A stretch of 64,000 nucleotides of DNA from Aureispira sp. CCB-E (GCF_031326345.1 NZ_CP133671.1:62001-126000); one strand, 5' to 3'. Counted from the stretch's first letter, positions 8,604 to 18,265 are shown. Program-made: numbers and translations. The notes: a model not told the origin generated them from the sequence alone.

Positions 8604-9602
8604 TTATTCTTCGTCTAATTTGTATTTAGACAAGTCCATTCCGAAAGAAAGGCTTTTTTCAACTAAAAGTTCTTCGATTTCTACCAAAGACTTTTTACCA
8701 AAGTTACGGAATTTTAACAATTCATGTGTTTCGAACTGTACCAAATCAGCCAAAGAGTTGATTTTAGCTGCTTTTAGACAGTTGTAAGCACGAACAGAAA
8801 GATCTAAATCTTCCAAAGAAGTTTTCAATAATTTGCGCATGTGCAAGATGTGTTCATCTACAATATTATCTTCTTTTCTAGAATCATCATCAAAAGTAAT
8901 GTTCTCATCAGAGATTAACATCAAGTGTTGAATCAAAATTTTAGAAGCTTCTTTGATCGCATATTCAGGATGAATAGTACCATCTGTTTTTAAATCTATA
9001 GTTAATTTCTCATAATCTGTGTGTTGACCTACACGACTACTAGAAACTGCATATTTTACATTTTTGATTGGAGTATAGATCGCATCAATTGGAATATATC
9101 CGATTGGAGCATCCTTAGGCAAGTTTTCTTCAGCCGAAACATATCCTCTACCTTTGGTAACGGTCAATTCTACTTCTAAGGTAACAGAAGTTTCCATGTG
9201 ACAGATAACTAGATCAGGATTTGTTACATCAAAAACATTGGTTGCCTCACCCAAATCACCAGCAGTAAATGTATCTTTACCACTAATAGTAGCATAAATT
9301 TTCTCAGCTTCTTCTCCTTCGCCCTCTAACAAATACTTCAAACGTACTTGTTTTAGGTTTAAGATGATGTCAACAACATCTTCAACCACTCCTTTGATAG
9401 AAGAAAACTCATGGTCGACACCACGGATACGAACCGCAGAAATCGCATGTCCTTCTAAAGAAGATAACAATACACGACGTAAAGAATTACCAATAGTTTG
9501 ACCAAAGCCAGGCTCTAGAGGTTTAAATTCAAATTGACCATCAAAATCATCTGCTTTCTTAAGAAGGATTTTATCTGGTTTTTGGAAGTTTAATAAACTC
9601 AT
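8604..9602 (-). CDS. rpoA: DNA-directed RNA polymerase subunit alpha
   Basis: I place the start at MSLLNFQKPDKI (9602), giving 332 residues, the normal length. An in-frame upstream ATG at 9698 would add 32 residues unlike any alpha subunit. The N-terminal domain (about 1-230) holds the dimerisation and beta/beta-prime contact motif PLEPGFGQTIGNSLRRVLLS. The C-terminal domain (about 255-320) has the LSVRAYNCLK helix that contacts UP elements and activators. It lies downstream of rpsD with a 117-base gap holding a promoter-like box and a 13-bp hairpin, so polymerase alpha may be expressed partly from its own promoter. Confidence 0.98.
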   Translation of the reverse strand: MSLLNFQKPDKILLKKADDFDGQFEFKPLEPGFGQTIGNSLRRVLLSSLEGHAISAVRIRGVDHEFSSIKGVVEDVVDIILNLKQVRLKYLLEGEGEEAEKIYATISGKDTFTAGDLGEATNVFDVTNPDLVICHMETSVTLEVELTVTKGRGYVSAEENLPKDAPIGYIPIDAIYTPIKNVKYAVSSSRVGQHTDYEKLTIDLKTDGTIHPEYAIKEASKILIQHLMLISDENITFDDDSRKEDNIVDEHILHMRKLLKTSLEDLDLSVRAYNCLKAAKINSLADLVQFETHELLKFRNFGKKSLVEIEELLVEKSLSFGMDLSKYKLDEE

Positions 9603-9661
9603 AAGATTATTAGTATCTGATGGTGGAGAATTTCTAATTAATTGACAATTGCCTTTAACGA

Positions 9662-9692
9662 TTTTTAGGACTTCGATATGAAGTCCTAAAAA
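9662..9692 (-). promoter_or_regulatory. 13-bp hairpin in the rpoA leader
   Basis: Perfect arms TTTTTAGGACTTC and GAAGTCCTAAAAA enclose a 5-base loop between rpsD and rpoA. No T-tract follows on the minus strand, so it is not an ordinary terminator. It could be an RNA-protein control site (S4 is the classical alpha-operon repressor in E. coli, at a different site) or an RNase-protected stem at the 5' end of an rpoA transcript. Confidence 0.5.
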
Positions 9693-9695
9693 CAG

Positions 9696-9703
9696 CAAAA
9701 GTA
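9696..9703 (-). promoter_or_regulatory. Possible promoter -7 box for rpoA-rplQ
   Basis: The minus strand reads TACTTTTG, an exact match to the Bacteroidota TAnnTTTG -7 consensus and identical to the box in front of rpsL. No clear TTTG -33 element is present 19-21 bp upstream. Transcription would begin just inside the 13-bp hairpin. Confidence 0.4.
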
Positions 9704-9719
9704 TGTTCCTTAAAAAGGA

Positions 9720-10334
9720 TTATTTCGAGTAAAGTTCTACGATTAATTGCTCGTTGATTTTCTCTGGAATTTCTTCTCTGTTAGGTGCTTGAATAAACAC
9801 ACCTTCCATTTTGTCTCCATTCCACTCCAACCAAGGGAATTTGCGAACATTTTGAGAATTTGTATTGATAGAATCCAAGATAGATTGCATTCCTTGAGAT
9901 TTACCACGAACTTGAACAACATCACCTGGACGTAAGGTACAAGAAGCGATATTAGTTACTACACCATTAACAGCGATGTGTTTGTGAGAAACTAATTGAC
10001 GAGCTGCTCTACGAGTAGGAGCAATACCTAGACGGTAAACTGTATTGTCTAAACGAGCCTCCAACAATTTGAACAAGTTTTCACCTGTTTTACCATCTTG
10101 TCTAGATGCTTTGTCAAACATTTTGCGGAATTGACGCTCTAATACACCATAAGTATATTTAGCTTTTTGTTTTTCCGTCAATTGGATTGCATAATCCGAT
10201 TTTTGTTTGCGACGCTTAGAAGGACCGTGTTGTCCTGGTCCATATTTTTTCTTTTCAAAAACTTTATCGTAACCAAAGATTGCTTCACCTAGCGCTCTTG
10301 CTTTCTTTGATTTAGGTCCTGTGTACCTTGCCAT
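9720..10334 (-). CDS. rpsD: 30S ribosomal protein S4
   Basis: This 204-residue primary 16S rRNA-binding protein has the S4 RNA-binding fold from about residue 95 ([10 protein letters not shown], then [17 protein letters not shown]). The N-terminal segment has no cysteine cluster, so it is the zinc-independent form. In many bacteria S4 represses translation of the alpha operon. The gene keeps its usual place between rpsK and rpoA. Confidence 0.98.
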   Translation of the reverse strand: MARYTGPKSKKARALGEAIFGYDKVFEKKKYGPGQHGPSKRRKQKSDYAIQLTEKQKAKYTYGVLERQFRKMFDKASRQDGKTGENLFKLLEARLDNTVYRLGIAPTRRAARQLVSHKHIAVNGVVTNIASCTLRPGDVVQVRGKSQGMQSILDSINTNSQNVRKFPWLEWNGDKMEGVFIQAPNREEIPEKINEQLIVELYSK

Positions 10335-10404
10335 TTTTTAATAACATTTGTGTTGCAACTACCAATCCCAGCAATAGAAGGGCATTTACAACTGATTTTG
10401 ATTT

Positions 10405-10791
10405 TTATACTCTACGTTTCTTAGGAGGACGACAACCATTGTGTGGTATAGGCGTCACGTCCAAGATAGTCAAAACTTTGATTCCAGCAGCATCAATCGC
10501 ACGGATTGCAGCTTCACGTCCAGAACCTGGTCCTTTTACATATACTGTTACACTTCTTAAACCACAATCGTATGCTTCTTTAGCCGCATCAGTAGCAGCA
10601 ATTTGAGCAGCATAAGGCGTGTTTTTCTTAGAACCTCTAAAGTTAGCTTTACCAGCAGAACCCCAAGAGATTGTTTGACCCGCATTATTTGTCAATGTGA
10701 CAATAATATTGTTGAATGATGCACGTATGTGAGCTTGACCTTGCGCTTCAACTTTTACGTTCTTCTTTTTTACTTTTTTAGACTTTGCCAT
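10405..10791 (-). CDS. rpsK: 30S ribosomal protein S11
   Basis: The 128-residue protein is a standard S11 of the small-subunit platform. It has a Lys-rich N-terminus, [28 protein letters not shown] and the invariant tail [13 protein letters not shown]. The start ATG is preceded by an AT-rich spacer without Shine-Dalgarno sequence. It lies 38 bases downstream of rpsM. Confidence 0.98.
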   Translation of the reverse strand: MAKSKKVKKKNVKVEAQGQAHIRASFNNIIVTLTNNAGQTISWGSAGKANFRGSKKNTPYAAQIAATDAAKEAYDCGLRSVTVYVKGPGSGREAAIRAIDAAGIKVLTILDVTPIPHNGCRPPKKRRV

Positions 10792-10829
10792 AACTATATT
10801 ATATAATCTAGTCGATTAGATTTTATTTA

Positions 10830-11207
10830 TTATTTACCTGCTTTCTTCTTGTTCGCAACAGTCTTACGTTTTCCTTTACGAGTACGAGCATTAGTTTGCG
10901 TACGTTGTCCGCGCAAAGGTAAACCTTTTCTGTGACGTAATCCTCTGTAGCAAGCAATATCCATTAAACGCTTAATGTTCAATTGAACCTCTGTACGCAA
11001 TTGACCTTCTACTGTATATTTATCAGCAAGAATTTGACGAATGCTTTTGATATCTTTATCATTCCATTCTCTTACTTTGACACTTTGATCAACACCAGCT
11101 TCATTTAAGATTTCTTTTGCTGATGTTAGGCCGATACCATAGATGTATGTTAGGCCAATTACACCTCTCTTGTTCTTGGGTAAATCTACCCCTGCAATAC
11201 GAGCCAT
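10830..11207 (-). CDS. rpsM: 30S ribosomal protein S13
   Basis: The 125-residue protein opens [14 protein letters not shown] and has the helix-hairpin-helix segment [15 protein letters not shown]. It ends with the basic tail [20 protein letters not shown] that reaches the decoding region and P-site tRNA. Length is normal. It follows rpmJ by about 30 bases. Confidence 0.98.
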   Translation of the reverse strand: MARIAGVDLPKNKRGVIGLTYIYGIGLTSAKEILNEAGVDQSVKVREWNDKDIKSIRQILADKYTVEGQLRTEVQLNIKRLMDIACYRGLRHRKGLPLRGQRTQTNARTRKGKRKTVANKKKAGK

Positions 11208-11238
11208 ATCTAACTATTAAAATTTATGCTTCTATTAA

Positions 11239-11355
11239 TTATCCTTGACGTTGCTTGAACTTAGGATTTTTTTTATTGATAATGTAAACTTTTCCCTTTC
11301 GGCGTACGATTTTACAATCGGCAGAACGCTTCTTGACAGATGGTCTTACTTTCAT
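11239..11355 (-). CDS. rpmJ: 50S ribosomal protein L36
   Basis: A 38-residue reading frame translates as [20 protein letters not shown]...NPKFKQRQG, clearly L36. Only one cysteine of the usual zinc-binding set remains (Cys14), so this is the zinc-free form, as is common in Bacteroidota. It sits between infA and rpsM. Confidence 0.97.
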   Translation of the reverse strand: MKVRPSVKKRSADCKIVRRKGKVYIINKKNPKFKQRQG

Positions 11356-11369
11356 GATTCTAGTTAATT

Positions 11370-11588
11370 TTATTTATAGCGATAAATGATGCGCCCTCTG
11401 GTTAAATCATATGGAGACATTTCAACTGCTACCTTATCACCAGGCAATATACGAATGTAATTCATTCTCATTTTTCCTGAGATTGTTGCAATAATGATAT
11501 GCTCATTTTCTAATTGAACCCGAAACATTGCATTTGACAATGCCTCAGTAATAATTCCATCCTGGCGGATTAATTCTTGCTTAGCCAT
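11370..11588 (-). CDS. infA: Translation initiation factor IF-1
   Basis: The 72-residue S1/OB-fold protein ([58 protein letters not shown]) is full length. IF-1 binds the ribosomal A site during initiation. The gene follows secY directly, without the adk and map genes found here in many bacteria. Confidence 0.97.
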   Translation of the reverse strand: MAKQELIRQDGIITEALSNAMFRVQLENEHIIIATISGKMRMNYIRILPGDKVAVEMSPYDLTRGRIIYRYK

Positions 11589-11706
11589 AGATTTTCTTTT
11601 CGGACTGCGAATATCTAAATATTAATTTAAATAACCTAATTTTTAAATGTCTATTTAATAATAACTTACAAATAAATTAGGTTGTTTGATTTTATGCTTC
11701 TTATTT

Positions 11707-13047
11707 TTAGAGTACTGAATCTTCCGTTTCAGTAGTTCTAGTTCTTCCTTTGATTTTTCTAACATCATATCCATGCATAGATAGATGTCCATCAATTTGC
11801 TGTAGTGTATCCAAGACAACTGCCACAAGAATCAACAATGATGTACCTCCAAAGAAGATGGCAAAACCAACATTTGAAGTAATTGTTGCAGCAGCAACAC
11901 CAGGAATAATAGAAATAACACCTAAAGCAATTGAACCAGGCAAAGTGACCAAAGTGGTTACCTCATCAATATACTCTGCTGTATCATTTCCTTGTTTAAC
12001 ACCAGGAATAAATGCATTTTGACGCTTCAAGTGGTCTGCATATTGTTGTGGATTTACAATCAATGCTGTATAAACATATGTAAATATAACAACTAGTAAA
12101 AAGAACACTACATTATAAGGTAAAGAGGTAAAGTCAGCCAAAACAGCCCAAAATCCACTCTCACTACCCAAGGCTCCAGCCACTGCTCCAGGTACAAACA
12201 TCAATGCTTGTGCAAAGATAATTGGCATTACACCTGCTGCGTTCAATTTGATAGGCAAATAATCTCTTTCTGTACCAAGTTCAGTAAGATTATTACGACC
12301 GATCATATGCTTCGCAAATTGTATTTTAATTTTTCTAACTGCTTGTACCAAAGCAACACTTGCCATTACAACAGCAACAAACAAAGCCATTTCTAGTATA
12401 AAAATAACCAATTGTCCTGTTCCTAACTTTAAGTTAAATTCGCTTACAAAAGCACCTGGTAAAGCAGCAATAATACCCGCAGTAATCAATAATGAAATAC
12501 CATTACCAACTCCTTTGTCAGTAATACGCTCTCCCAACCACATACAGAACACCGTACCAGCTGTAAGAATAATAATATTAGCCAACCAGAATACCGTAGG
12601 AGGAATCTGAGGCATAATTACCCCTTGCTGAGAGTTCAAATAAGTCAAGTAAGCAGAGCCTTGTACGATTGTAATAGCAATTGTAATAACTCGAGTGATT
12701 TGGTTCAACTTTCTTTGCCCATTTTCTCCATCTTTTTGGAGTTTCTGGAAGTATGGCACAGCAAATCCTAATAGTTGTACAATAATAGATGCAGAGATAT
12801 AAGGCATAATCCCCAGTGCAAATACAGCTGCCTTGAAGAAAGAACCTCCTGTAAACGTGTCTAACAGTCCTATTAAACCACCAGAATTAGTACCTACCGC
12901 ATTAGCTAAAGCCTCTGCATCGATACCAGGCAAAATAACAAAACTTCCAAAGCGATAAACTGCAAGAAATCCAACAGTAAGAAGGATACGATTACGCAAT
13001 TCCTCTACCGCCCAGATGTCTTGTAATTTTTTAATTAAACCATTCAT
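11707..13047 (-). CDS. secY: Preprotein translocase subunit SecY
   Basis: The 446-residue protein with ten membrane helices is the channel subunit of SecYEG. Visible landmarks are the plug region around residues 40-70 (GGLIGLLDTFTGGSFFKAAV), GERITDKGVGNGISLLI near residue 170, and the basic cytoplasmic loop QNAFIPGVKQGNDTAEYID near residue 345. It is separated from rplO by 71 bases holding a terminator-like hairpin, so its expression may be partly uncoupled from the ribosomal genes upstream. Confidence 0.98.
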   Translation of the reverse strand: MNGLIKKLQDIWAVEELRNRILLTVGFLAVYRFGSFVILPGIDAEALANAVGTNSGGLIGLLDTFTGGSFFKAAVFALGIMPYISASIIVQLLGFAVPYFQKLQKDGENGQRKLNQITRVITIAITIVQGSAYLTYLNSQQGVIMPQIPPTVFWLANIIILTAGTVFCMWLGERITDKGVGNGISLLITAGIIAALPGAFVSEFNLKLGTGQLVIFILEMALFVAVVMASVALVQAVRKIKIQFAKHMIGRNNLTELGTERDYLPIKLNAAGVMPIIFAQALMFVPGAVAGALGSESGFWAVLADFTSLPYNVVFFLLVVIFTYVYTALIVNPQQYADHLKRQNAFIPGVKQGNDTAEYIDEVTTLVTLPGSIALGVISIIPGVAAATITSNVGFAIFFGGTSLLILVAVVLDTLQQIDGHLSMHGYDVRKIKGRTRTTETEDSVL

Positions 13048-13080
13048 TATCTTAAGATATTATTAGATGAAGCGCACAAA

Positions 13081-13110
13081 AAGAATTGAAGGAATACACC
13101 TTCAATTCTT
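13081..13110 (-). terminator. Terminator-like hairpin between rplO and secY
   Basis: Perfect 12-bp arms AAGAATTGAAGG and CCTTCAATTCTT with a 6-base loop start 9 bases past the rplO stop. On the minus strand the stem is followed by TTTTTGTGC, and on the plus strand by TTTTTT. It looks able to terminate a fraction of transcripts in the middle of the cluster. Confidence 0.65.
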
Positions 13111-13118
13111 TTTTATAC

Positions 13119-13805
13119 TTATACCAAAGCTATAGATCCGCCAAGGGCTTCTACCTGAGCTTTAGCTTCTTCAGAAATTTTATTTACTTCTAGAGTAAGT
13201 TTGTTTGAGATTGTTCCCTCTGCAACAACATGTACAGCGTCGTCCTCTCCTACAAAACTGAAATGCTTGCGAATAAGTGCTAGATCTATTTTGTCTACAC
13301 CATCTGCATCAGCAATACCTTGAAGTGTGTTTAGTTTTAATTCTACGAAAGCTTTTCCACCAGCATCCAAAATTGCTTTTTTAGCAGAAGCAGAAAAACG
13401 ATTAGCAGTAACCTCCAAAGCCGTTTTCAACTCACCAGCACCTAAAACTTTGCAAGATGCTGTTCCAGAAATAACTCCTAATTCTCTCAATGTAGCAGAA
13501 GTAATTTCTGTTAAGTTGTGCTTACTTGCGAAGTATTCCAATTGACTCAAGTTCATTGGAGTAAAGTCAGTTGGTCTAGTAGATTGGTAACGACGGTGTG
13601 TGTTTTTGAATCCACGCTTAGGCACTACTTTTTGCAAAGGCATTTGACCACCTTCAAAGTATCTCATATTAGAGAACCCAGAACGAGATTTAGCACCTTT
13701 GTGTCCACGAGTAGCCGTACGTCCAGAACCAGCACCTACACCACGAGCGATACGCTTTTTATTTTTAACAGAACCTTTAGCAGGTTTTAAATTATTAAGT
13801 TTCAT
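13119..13805 (-). CDS. rplO: 50S ribosomal protein L15 with duplicated C-terminal domain
   Basis: Residues 1-156 are a complete L15: MKLNNLKPAKGS, the basic glycine-rich RGVGAGSGRTATRGHKGAKS, FEGGQMPLQKVVPKRGF and the C-terminal domain ending SASAKKAILDAGGKAFVEL. Instead of stopping, the frame continues for 72 residues. Those residues repeat the C-terminal domain: LNTLQGIADADGVDKIDLA, then NKLTLEVNKISEEAKAQVEA and LGGSIALV. L15 usually has about 145-150 residues; this one has 228. There is no internal stop or frameshift and the neighbours are normal, so the extension appears real. It follows rpmD and precedes a terminator-like hairpin. Confidence 0.96.
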   Translation of the reverse strand: MKLNNLKPAKGSVKNKKRIARGVGAGSGRTATRGHKGAKSRSGFSNMRYFEGGQMPLQKVVPKRGFKNTHRRYQSTRPTDFTPMNLSQLEYFASKHNLTEITSATLRELGVISGTASCKVLGAGELKTALEVTANRFSASAKKAILDAGGKAFVELKLNTLQGIADADGVDKIDLALIRKHFSFVGEDDAVHVVAEGTISNKLTLEVNKISEEAKAQVEALGGSIALV

Positions 13806-13884
13806 CTTATTTGAAATTATCTTACTGATATAAAGATATCAATAATTATAATTATGAATAACACTATTGCAAAGAGATCACCAA

Positions 13885-14064
13885 CTAAGCTTCCTCTGTT
13901 TTTACTAAGTGCTTAACTTTGTTAATCATACCCAATATTTGTGGCGTGCTTTCATGCTCTACAGTTTGGTTCATTTTACGTAAACCTAATGCTTGCATAG
14001 TTGCTTTTTGCCTTTTTGTGCGATCGATGACGCTTTTTACTTGAGTAACTTTAATTTTAGCCAT
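13885..14064 (-). CDS. rpmD: 50S ribosomal protein L30
   Basis: A 59-residue frame reads [20 protein letters not shown], then [20 protein letters not shown] and [19 protein letters not shown]. This is a complete bacterial L30 in its usual place between rpsE and rplO. The start is 19 bases after the rpsE stop. Confidence 0.97.
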   Translation of the reverse strand: MAKIKVTQVKSVIDRTKRQKATMQALGLRKMNQTVEHESTPQILGMINKVKHLVKTEEA

Positions 14065-14083
14065 TTTAAATTGTATTTAACGA

Positions 14084-14602
14084 TTAGCCTTCAAAAACTT
14101 TCTTTAAAGAAATTCCTCTAGTTTTAGCAATATCAATAGGAGAACGTAATCTGCTCAACGCATCGATAGTTGCTTTAATTACATTGTGTGGGTTAGAGCT
14201 ACCCAAAGATTTAGCCAATACGTTATGCACTCCAGCCATCTCAAGCACTGCACGCATAGCACCACCTGCGATTACCCCTGTACCATCAGCAGCAGGTTTG
14301 ATCAAAACTTTACCAGCACCATACTTCCCATGCTGAGCATGAGGGATAGTACCTTTATATACAGGCACGTGAATAAGGCTTTTCTTAGCATCGTCAGCAG
14401 CTTTTGTAATTGCACTTGCCACCTCGCGAGCTTTACCTAATCCATGCCCTACTGTTCCATTACCATCTCCTACTACTACAATAGCAGCAAAGCTAAATGT
14501 ACGTCCACCTTTAGTAACTTTAGCAACACGGTTAAGTGCTACTAACTTTTCCTTCATTTCTGATTCGGTAGATTTTACTCTATTATTTTTTTTCTTAGCC
14601 AT
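14084..14602 (-). CDS. rpsE: 30S ribosomal protein S5
   Basis: The 172-residue protein carries the S5 N-terminal double-stranded-RNA-like domain ([20 protein letters not shown] with [10 protein letters not shown]) and the C-terminal domain with [20 protein letters not shown]. It helps maintain decoding accuracy in the 30S body. Length is normal. The start is 11 bases after the rplR stop. Confidence 0.98.
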   Translation of the reverse strand: MAKKKNNRVKSTESEMKEKLVALNRVAKVTKGGRTFSFAAIVVVGDGNGTVGHGLGKAREVASAITKAADDAKKSLIHVPVYKGTIPHAQHGKYGAGKVLIKPAADGTGVIAGGAMRAVLEMAGVHNVLAKSLGSSNPHNVIKATIDALSRLRSPIDIAKTRGISLKKVFEG

Positions 14603-14613
14603 TTTTTTCAGAT

Positions 14614-14982
14614 TTAGAATTGTAACAATTCGTTGGTTCCATCTTCTTTTCGCTCGCCACGTGCACCATCAGCCAAAGCTTTTATGCGACCATGATAAAT
14701 GTAGCCACTTCTATCAAAAACTACACTTGTAATTCCTGCTTCAAGAGCTTTGGTAGCTAATAAACGACCTACCGCTTTAGCTTGATCCATTTTTGTTCCT
14801 GCTTCAACTTCTTTAGACGCTGCTGCAACCAAAGTGGTAGCAGTTTCGTCGTTGATTAGTTGAGCATAGATACTTTTGTTGCTTCTAAAAACCGATAATC
14901 TAGGTCTAGCTGCAGTTCCAGAGATTTTTTTTCTAATTCGTCTGTGAACTCTTTTACGACTACTTAGTGTCTTAGAACTCAT
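14614..14982 (-). CDS. rplR: 50S ribosomal protein L18
   Basis: The 122-residue protein binds 5S rRNA in the central protuberance. Motifs are [30 protein letters not shown] and the end [20 protein letters not shown]. It follows rplF by 36 bases. Confidence 0.98.
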   Translation of the reverse strand: MSSKTLSSRKRVHRRIRKKISGTAARPRLSVFRSNKSIYAQLINDETATTLVAAASKEVEAGTKMDQAKAVGRLLATKALEAGITSVVFDRSGYIYHGRIKALADGARGERKEDGTNELLQF

Positions 14983-15018
14983 GATTCTTATATATTTAAG
15001 AGAATATTATCTAACTAT

Positions 15019-15573
15019 TTATTTAGCAGCTGTTTTACCAGCTTTTCTACGTATTTCTTCACCTTTGAAGCGAACACCTTTACCTTTGTAAGGCTCAGTT
15101 TTACGGAACCCACGGATCTTAGCCGCTACTTGTCCTATCAACTGTTTATCAATGCTCGTCAAAATAACAGCAGGAGCTTTACCTTTTTCAGATACTGTCT
15201 CTACTTTTACTTCATCTGGTATGTAAAACATAACAGGGTGAGAATAACCTAGAGCTAATTCTAACAACTGTCCAGTGTTTTTAGCACGGTAACCGATACC
15301 ATGTAATTCTAATTCAATTTTGAAGCCATTAGATACACCTTCTACCATATTATAAACAAGCTGACGGTACAATCCGTGCATAGCTTTATGGCGTTTTTGT
15401 TCAGTTGTTCTTTTAACAATAACTTGGTTGCCTTCTTGCTCTAAAGAGATACCATCAGAGTTAATGTGTTGTTTCAACTCTCCTTTAGGTCCTTTAACAG
15501 TTACCCAATTATTGTCAATTTTAAACTCTACTCCGGCTGGCAAATCGATTGGAGTTTTTCCTATTCTTGACAT
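15019..15573 (-). CDS. rplF: 50S ribosomal protein L6
   Basis: The 184-residue protein begins MSRIGKTPIDLPAGVEF and has the L6 signature near the C-terminus (IRGFRKTEPYKGKGVRFKGE). Two tandem L6 folds are expected at about 1-80 and 85-180. It binds at the base of the L7/L12 stalk. The spacing to rpsH is 55 bases. Confidence 0.98.
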   Translation of the reverse strand: MSRIGKTPIDLPAGVEFKIDNNWVTVKGPKGELKQHINSDGISLEQEGNQVIVKRTTEQKRHKAMHGLYRQLVYNMVEGVSNGFKIELELHGIGYRAKNTGQLLELALGYSHPVMFYIPDEVKVETVSEKGKAPAVILTSIDKQLIGQVAAKIRGFRKTEPYKGKGVRFKGEEIRRKAGKTAAK

Positions 15574-15628
15574 TTTAATATATTTTAATTATTTATGGTC
15601 TTGTTTAATTCTGTCTAACTATTCTGTT

Positions 15629-16033
15629 CTAGTAAACATAGAATAGAACTTCACCACCTACATTTTCTTTTCTAGCTGTTTTTTCAGTTAATACACCTTT
15701 AGAAGTAGAAACAACAGCTGTTCCTAGTCCATTGATGATATTTGGTAGTTCACTTGCTTTTACATAGTGTCTCAAACCAGGTCTAGAAACTCTCTTCAAC
15801 TTTTGAATAACAGGACGTTTTGTTTCTCTATCGTATTTCAAAGCGATTAAGATTTGACCCTGCTTATTTTCAGTCTCCTCAAATTTATATTTCAAAATGT
15901 AACCTTGATTGTACAAGATTTCGGTGATACTTTTTTTCAAGTTAGATGCAGGAATTGTAACCATACGGTGTCCAGCCATCTGTGCATTACGGATACGTGT
16001 TAAGTAATCCGCAATAGGATCAGTAAGTGCCAT
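15629..16033 (-). CDS. rpsH: 30S ribosomal protein S8
   Basis: The 134-residue protein opens [18 protein letters not shown] and has the signature [15 protein letters not shown] followed by the short C-terminal end [10 protein letters not shown]8 binds 16S helix 21 and represses the spc operon in E. coli. The gap upstream (to rpsN, 131 bases) is long for this cluster and could hold a leader or a processing site; only a weak 5-bp stem (ATCCT/AGGAT near 16050) is visible. Confidence 0.97.
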   Translation of the reverse strand: MALTDPIADYLTRIRNAQMAGHRMVTIPASNLKKSITEILYNQGYILKYKFEETENKQGQILIALKYDRETKRPVIQKLKRVSRPGLRHYVKASELPNIINGLGTAVVSTSKGVLTEKTARKENVGGEVLFYVY

Positions 16034-16164
16034 ACTTTCTGTTTTAATCGCAATTATTATCCTGGAGAAGGATGTAATTACTGATTCAAAAAATAATTTT
16101 TAAAGCTTTAGTCTAGTTGACTGTGCTATTGAATATATTGTATTGTTGGATAATTTCTAAACGC

Positions 16165-16434
16165 TTACCAACTAGCTTTTGTGATTCCAGGTATAAGACC
16201 TTTAAGAGCCATTTCTCTGAACGTTACACGAGAAATTCCAAATTGGCGCATATAACCTTTTGGACGACCAGTTAGTTGACAACGATTGTGCAAACGAACT
16301 TTAGAAGAGTTTTTTGGAAGTTTATCCAATGCCTCATAGTCTCCTTTAGCTTTTAGTTCTGCACGCAATTTTGCGTACTTAGCCACCAATTTTTCTCTTT
16401 TTTTCTCTCTTGCTATTACTGCTTTTCTAGCCAT
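16165..16434 (-). CDS. rpsN: 30S ribosomal protein S14 (zinc-independent type)
   Basis: The 89-residue product keeps [19 protein letters not shown] and the ending [11 protein letters not shown]. Only one cysteine is present instead of the CXXC pairs of the short zinc form, and the N-terminus is long. This is the zinc-free class. It lies 5 bases downstream of rplE. Confidence 0.97.
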   Translation of the reverse strand: MARKAVIAREKKREKLVAKYAKLRAELKAKGDYEALDKLPKNSSKVRLHNRCQLTGRPKGYMRQFGISRVTFREMALKGLIPGITKASW

Positions 16435-16439
16435 TTTAT

Positions 16440-16991
16440 TTATTGGTTTTTGAAAGGTAAACCTAAAAGTTTCAATAATTCTAGTGCTTCCTCATCTGTT
16501 TCTGCGGTTGTTACAAAAGTAATATCCATACCAGTGATACGAGGAATTTTGTCCAAATCAATTTCAGGGAAAATGATTTGCTCAGTAATACCCATAGAGT
16601 AGTTCCCTCTACCGTCAAAGCTCTTATCATTGATCCCTCTAAAGTCACGTACACGAGGAAGTGCGATAGCGATCAATTTATACAAAAATTCATACATTTG
16701 GTTGTTGCGTAGAGTTACTCTAGCACCAATTGGCATACCGTCTCTAAGTTTAAAGTTAGAGATTGATTTTCTTGCCACAGTCTTTACAGCCTTCTGACCA
16801 GCGATGATAGTCATCTCATTAACTGCATTATCAACAAGTTTTTTGTCAGAAGTCGCCAACCCAACACCTTGAGAAAGGCAAATTTTGGTTAGCTTAGGTA
16901 CTTGCATTACAGAGTCATAATTGAATTTCTCCATCAATTGAGGGATTAATTCTTCTCTGTATTTAGTTTTTAATGTTGGTTGATAGTCCAT
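16440..16991 (-). CDS. rplE: 50S ribosomal protein L5
   Basis: The 183-residue protein contains the L5 signature ([17 protein letters not shown]), [13 protein letters not shown] and the C-terminal [20 protein letters not shown]. It binds 5S rRNA and touches P-site tRNA. The start ATG follows the rplX stop by two bases, so the two are likely translationally coupled. Confidence 0.98.
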   Translation of the reverse strand: MDYQPTLKTKYREELIPQLMEKFNYDSVMQVPKLTKICLSQGVGLATSDKKLVDNAVNEMTIIAGQKAVKTVARKSISNFKLRDGMPIGARVTLRNNQMYEFLYKLIAIALPRVRDFRGINDKSFDGRGNYSMGITEQIIFPEIDLDKIPRITGMDITFVTTAETDEEALELLKLLGLPFKNQ

Positions 16992-16993
16992 TA

Positions 16994-17323
16994 CTAAATT
17001 ACCTCTTGTGTTTTCTTAGAAACGCGAACCAATTTACCGTTCTCATTTCTAGTTCTTTTAATACGGCTAGCCTCACCGTTAGCATCTACCAACATTAAGT
17101 TGGAAATGTGGATAGGAGCCTCTTTTTCGACAATGCCACCAGGTTGTTCAGCAGAAGGGCGTACATGGCGTTTAACCATATTAACACCTTTTACGATTGC
17201 TCTATAATCTTCTAAGAAGACTGCTTCTACAACACCAGTATCACCTTTGCTATCACCAGAAAGTACAACAACGTTGTCTCCTTTTCTGATCTGGCATTTG
17301 ATTTTCTTATTTGATTTCTTCAT
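16994..17323 (-). CDS. rplX: 50S ribosomal protein L24
   Basis: I choose the ATG at 17323 ([20 protein letters not shown]), giving 109 residues. An upstream ATG at 17359 would extend into the end of rplN and adds residues not seen in L24. The KOW motif lies at about residues 10-40 ([19 protein letters not shown]). L24 is an assembly-initiating protein near the tunnel exit. It starts 7 bases after the rplN stop. Confidence 0.97.
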   Translation of the reverse strand: MKKSNKKIKCQIRKGDNVVVLSGDSKGDTGVVEAVFLEDYRAIVKGVNMVKRHVRPSAEQPGGIVEKEAPIHISNLMLVDANGEASRIKRTRNENGKLVRVSKKTQEVI

Positions 17324-17330
17324 GACTTTA

Positions 17331-17696
17331 TTATAATACTTCAGGTGCCAATGAAACAATTCTCATAAAATCACGCTCACGAAGTTCACGCGCTACAGGT
17401 CCGAATATACGGCTACCACGAGGTTCTTCACTAGCAGACAACAATACAACTGCATTGTCATCAAAACGGATATAAGATCCATCTTTTCTGCGGATTTCTT
17501 TTTTAGTTCTAACGATTACTGCCTTAGAAACAGTACCTTTTTTTAGACCACCAGGAGCAGCGTCTTTGACAGTTACTACGATGATATCACCAACAGAGGC
17601 ATATCGTCTTCTAGAACCGCCCAAAACCTTAATACAAAGCACCTCTTTGGCACCTGTATTATCAGCTACTTTTAGTCTACTTTCTTGTTGTATCAT
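17331..17696 (-). CDS. rplN: 50S ribosomal protein L14
   Basis: The 121-residue protein ([20 protein letters not shown], then [17 protein letters not shown] and the end [12 protein letters not shown]) is a full-length L14. It forms part of the inter-subunit bridge and the silencing-factor binding surface. It follows rpsQ by 10 bases. Confidence 0.98.
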   Translation of the reverse strand: MIQQESRLKVADNTGAKEVLCIKVLGGSRRRYASVGDIIVVTVKDAAPGGLKKGTVSKAVIVRTKKEIRRKDGSYIRFDDNAVVLLSASEEPRGSRIFGPVARELRERDFMRIVSLAPEVL

Positions 17697-17706
17697 GACT
17701 TATTAT

Positions 17707-17970
17707 CTATTTCGCACGTTCTATAATTTCAACTAATCTCCAGCGCTTGCGTTTGCTCAATGGTCGAGTTTCCATGATGCGTACTATGTCCCCCATGTTA
17801 CAAGTATTTTCTTCATCATGAGCGATGAATTTTTTAGACATTTTTACAGTCTTACTGTAAATAGGGTGCTTTACACGACGCTCAACAGAGACAGAAATAC
17901 TCTTGTCCATCTTGTTGCTGGTTACGACACCAACACGCTGCTTGCGTAAGTTTCTTTTATTATCTTCCAT
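17707..17970 (-). CDS. rpsQ: 30S ribosomal protein S17
   Basis: The 87-residue OB-fold protein has [20 protein letters not shown] and the signature [20 protein letters not shown]. Length is typical. It follows rpmC by 17 bases. Confidence 0.98.
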   Translation of the reverse strand: MEDNKRNLRKQRVGVVTSNKMDKSISVSVERRVKHPIYSKTVKMSKKFIAHDEENTCNMGDIVRIMETRPLSKRKRWRLVEIIERAK

Positions 17971-17987
17971 TGCGGAATTTATTTAAA

Positions 17988-18242
17988 TTACTTTTTAATC
18001 TTTTTTGCTAACCTTCTTCTAGCTTGAATTTTGTCTCTTTTTTGAGTTGACTCAGCTAGTTCTTTTGCTCTGATTTCAGTTTTGATGCGTGCAATATTAC
18101 GTCTTACTGTTTTAATTTCAGCAGTATTTTCTAAGCTAGAAACTGCATTGTTAAACTTCAACGAGTAATAGTGCTTTTGAGTTGTTTCCAACTCTTCATT
18201 CAACTCCTGAACACTTAAGCCTTTTAATTCTAATTTAGCCAT
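17988..18242 (-). CDS. rpmC: 50S ribosomal protein L29
   Basis: The 84-residue, two-helix protein contains the L29 core (ELNEELETTQKHYYSLKFN, then VRRNIARIKTEIRAKEL). A lysine/arginine-rich C-terminal extension of about 18 residues follows (DKIQARRRLAKKIKK), making it longer than the usual 60-70. L29 lies by the tunnel exit near L23. It follows rplP by 23 bases. Confidence 0.96.
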   Translation of the reverse strand: MAKLELKGLSVQELNEELETTQKHYYSLKFNNAVSSLENTAEIKTVRRNIARIKTEIRAKELAESTQKRDKIQARRRLAKKIKK

Positions 18243-18265
18243 TTCCTATATTAGTTTAAGCGTTA

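Noticed and set aside
9603-9698. Longer rpoA starting at 9698
   Set aside because: The 32 extra residues do not resemble any alpha subunit and would overlap the predicted promoter and hairpin.
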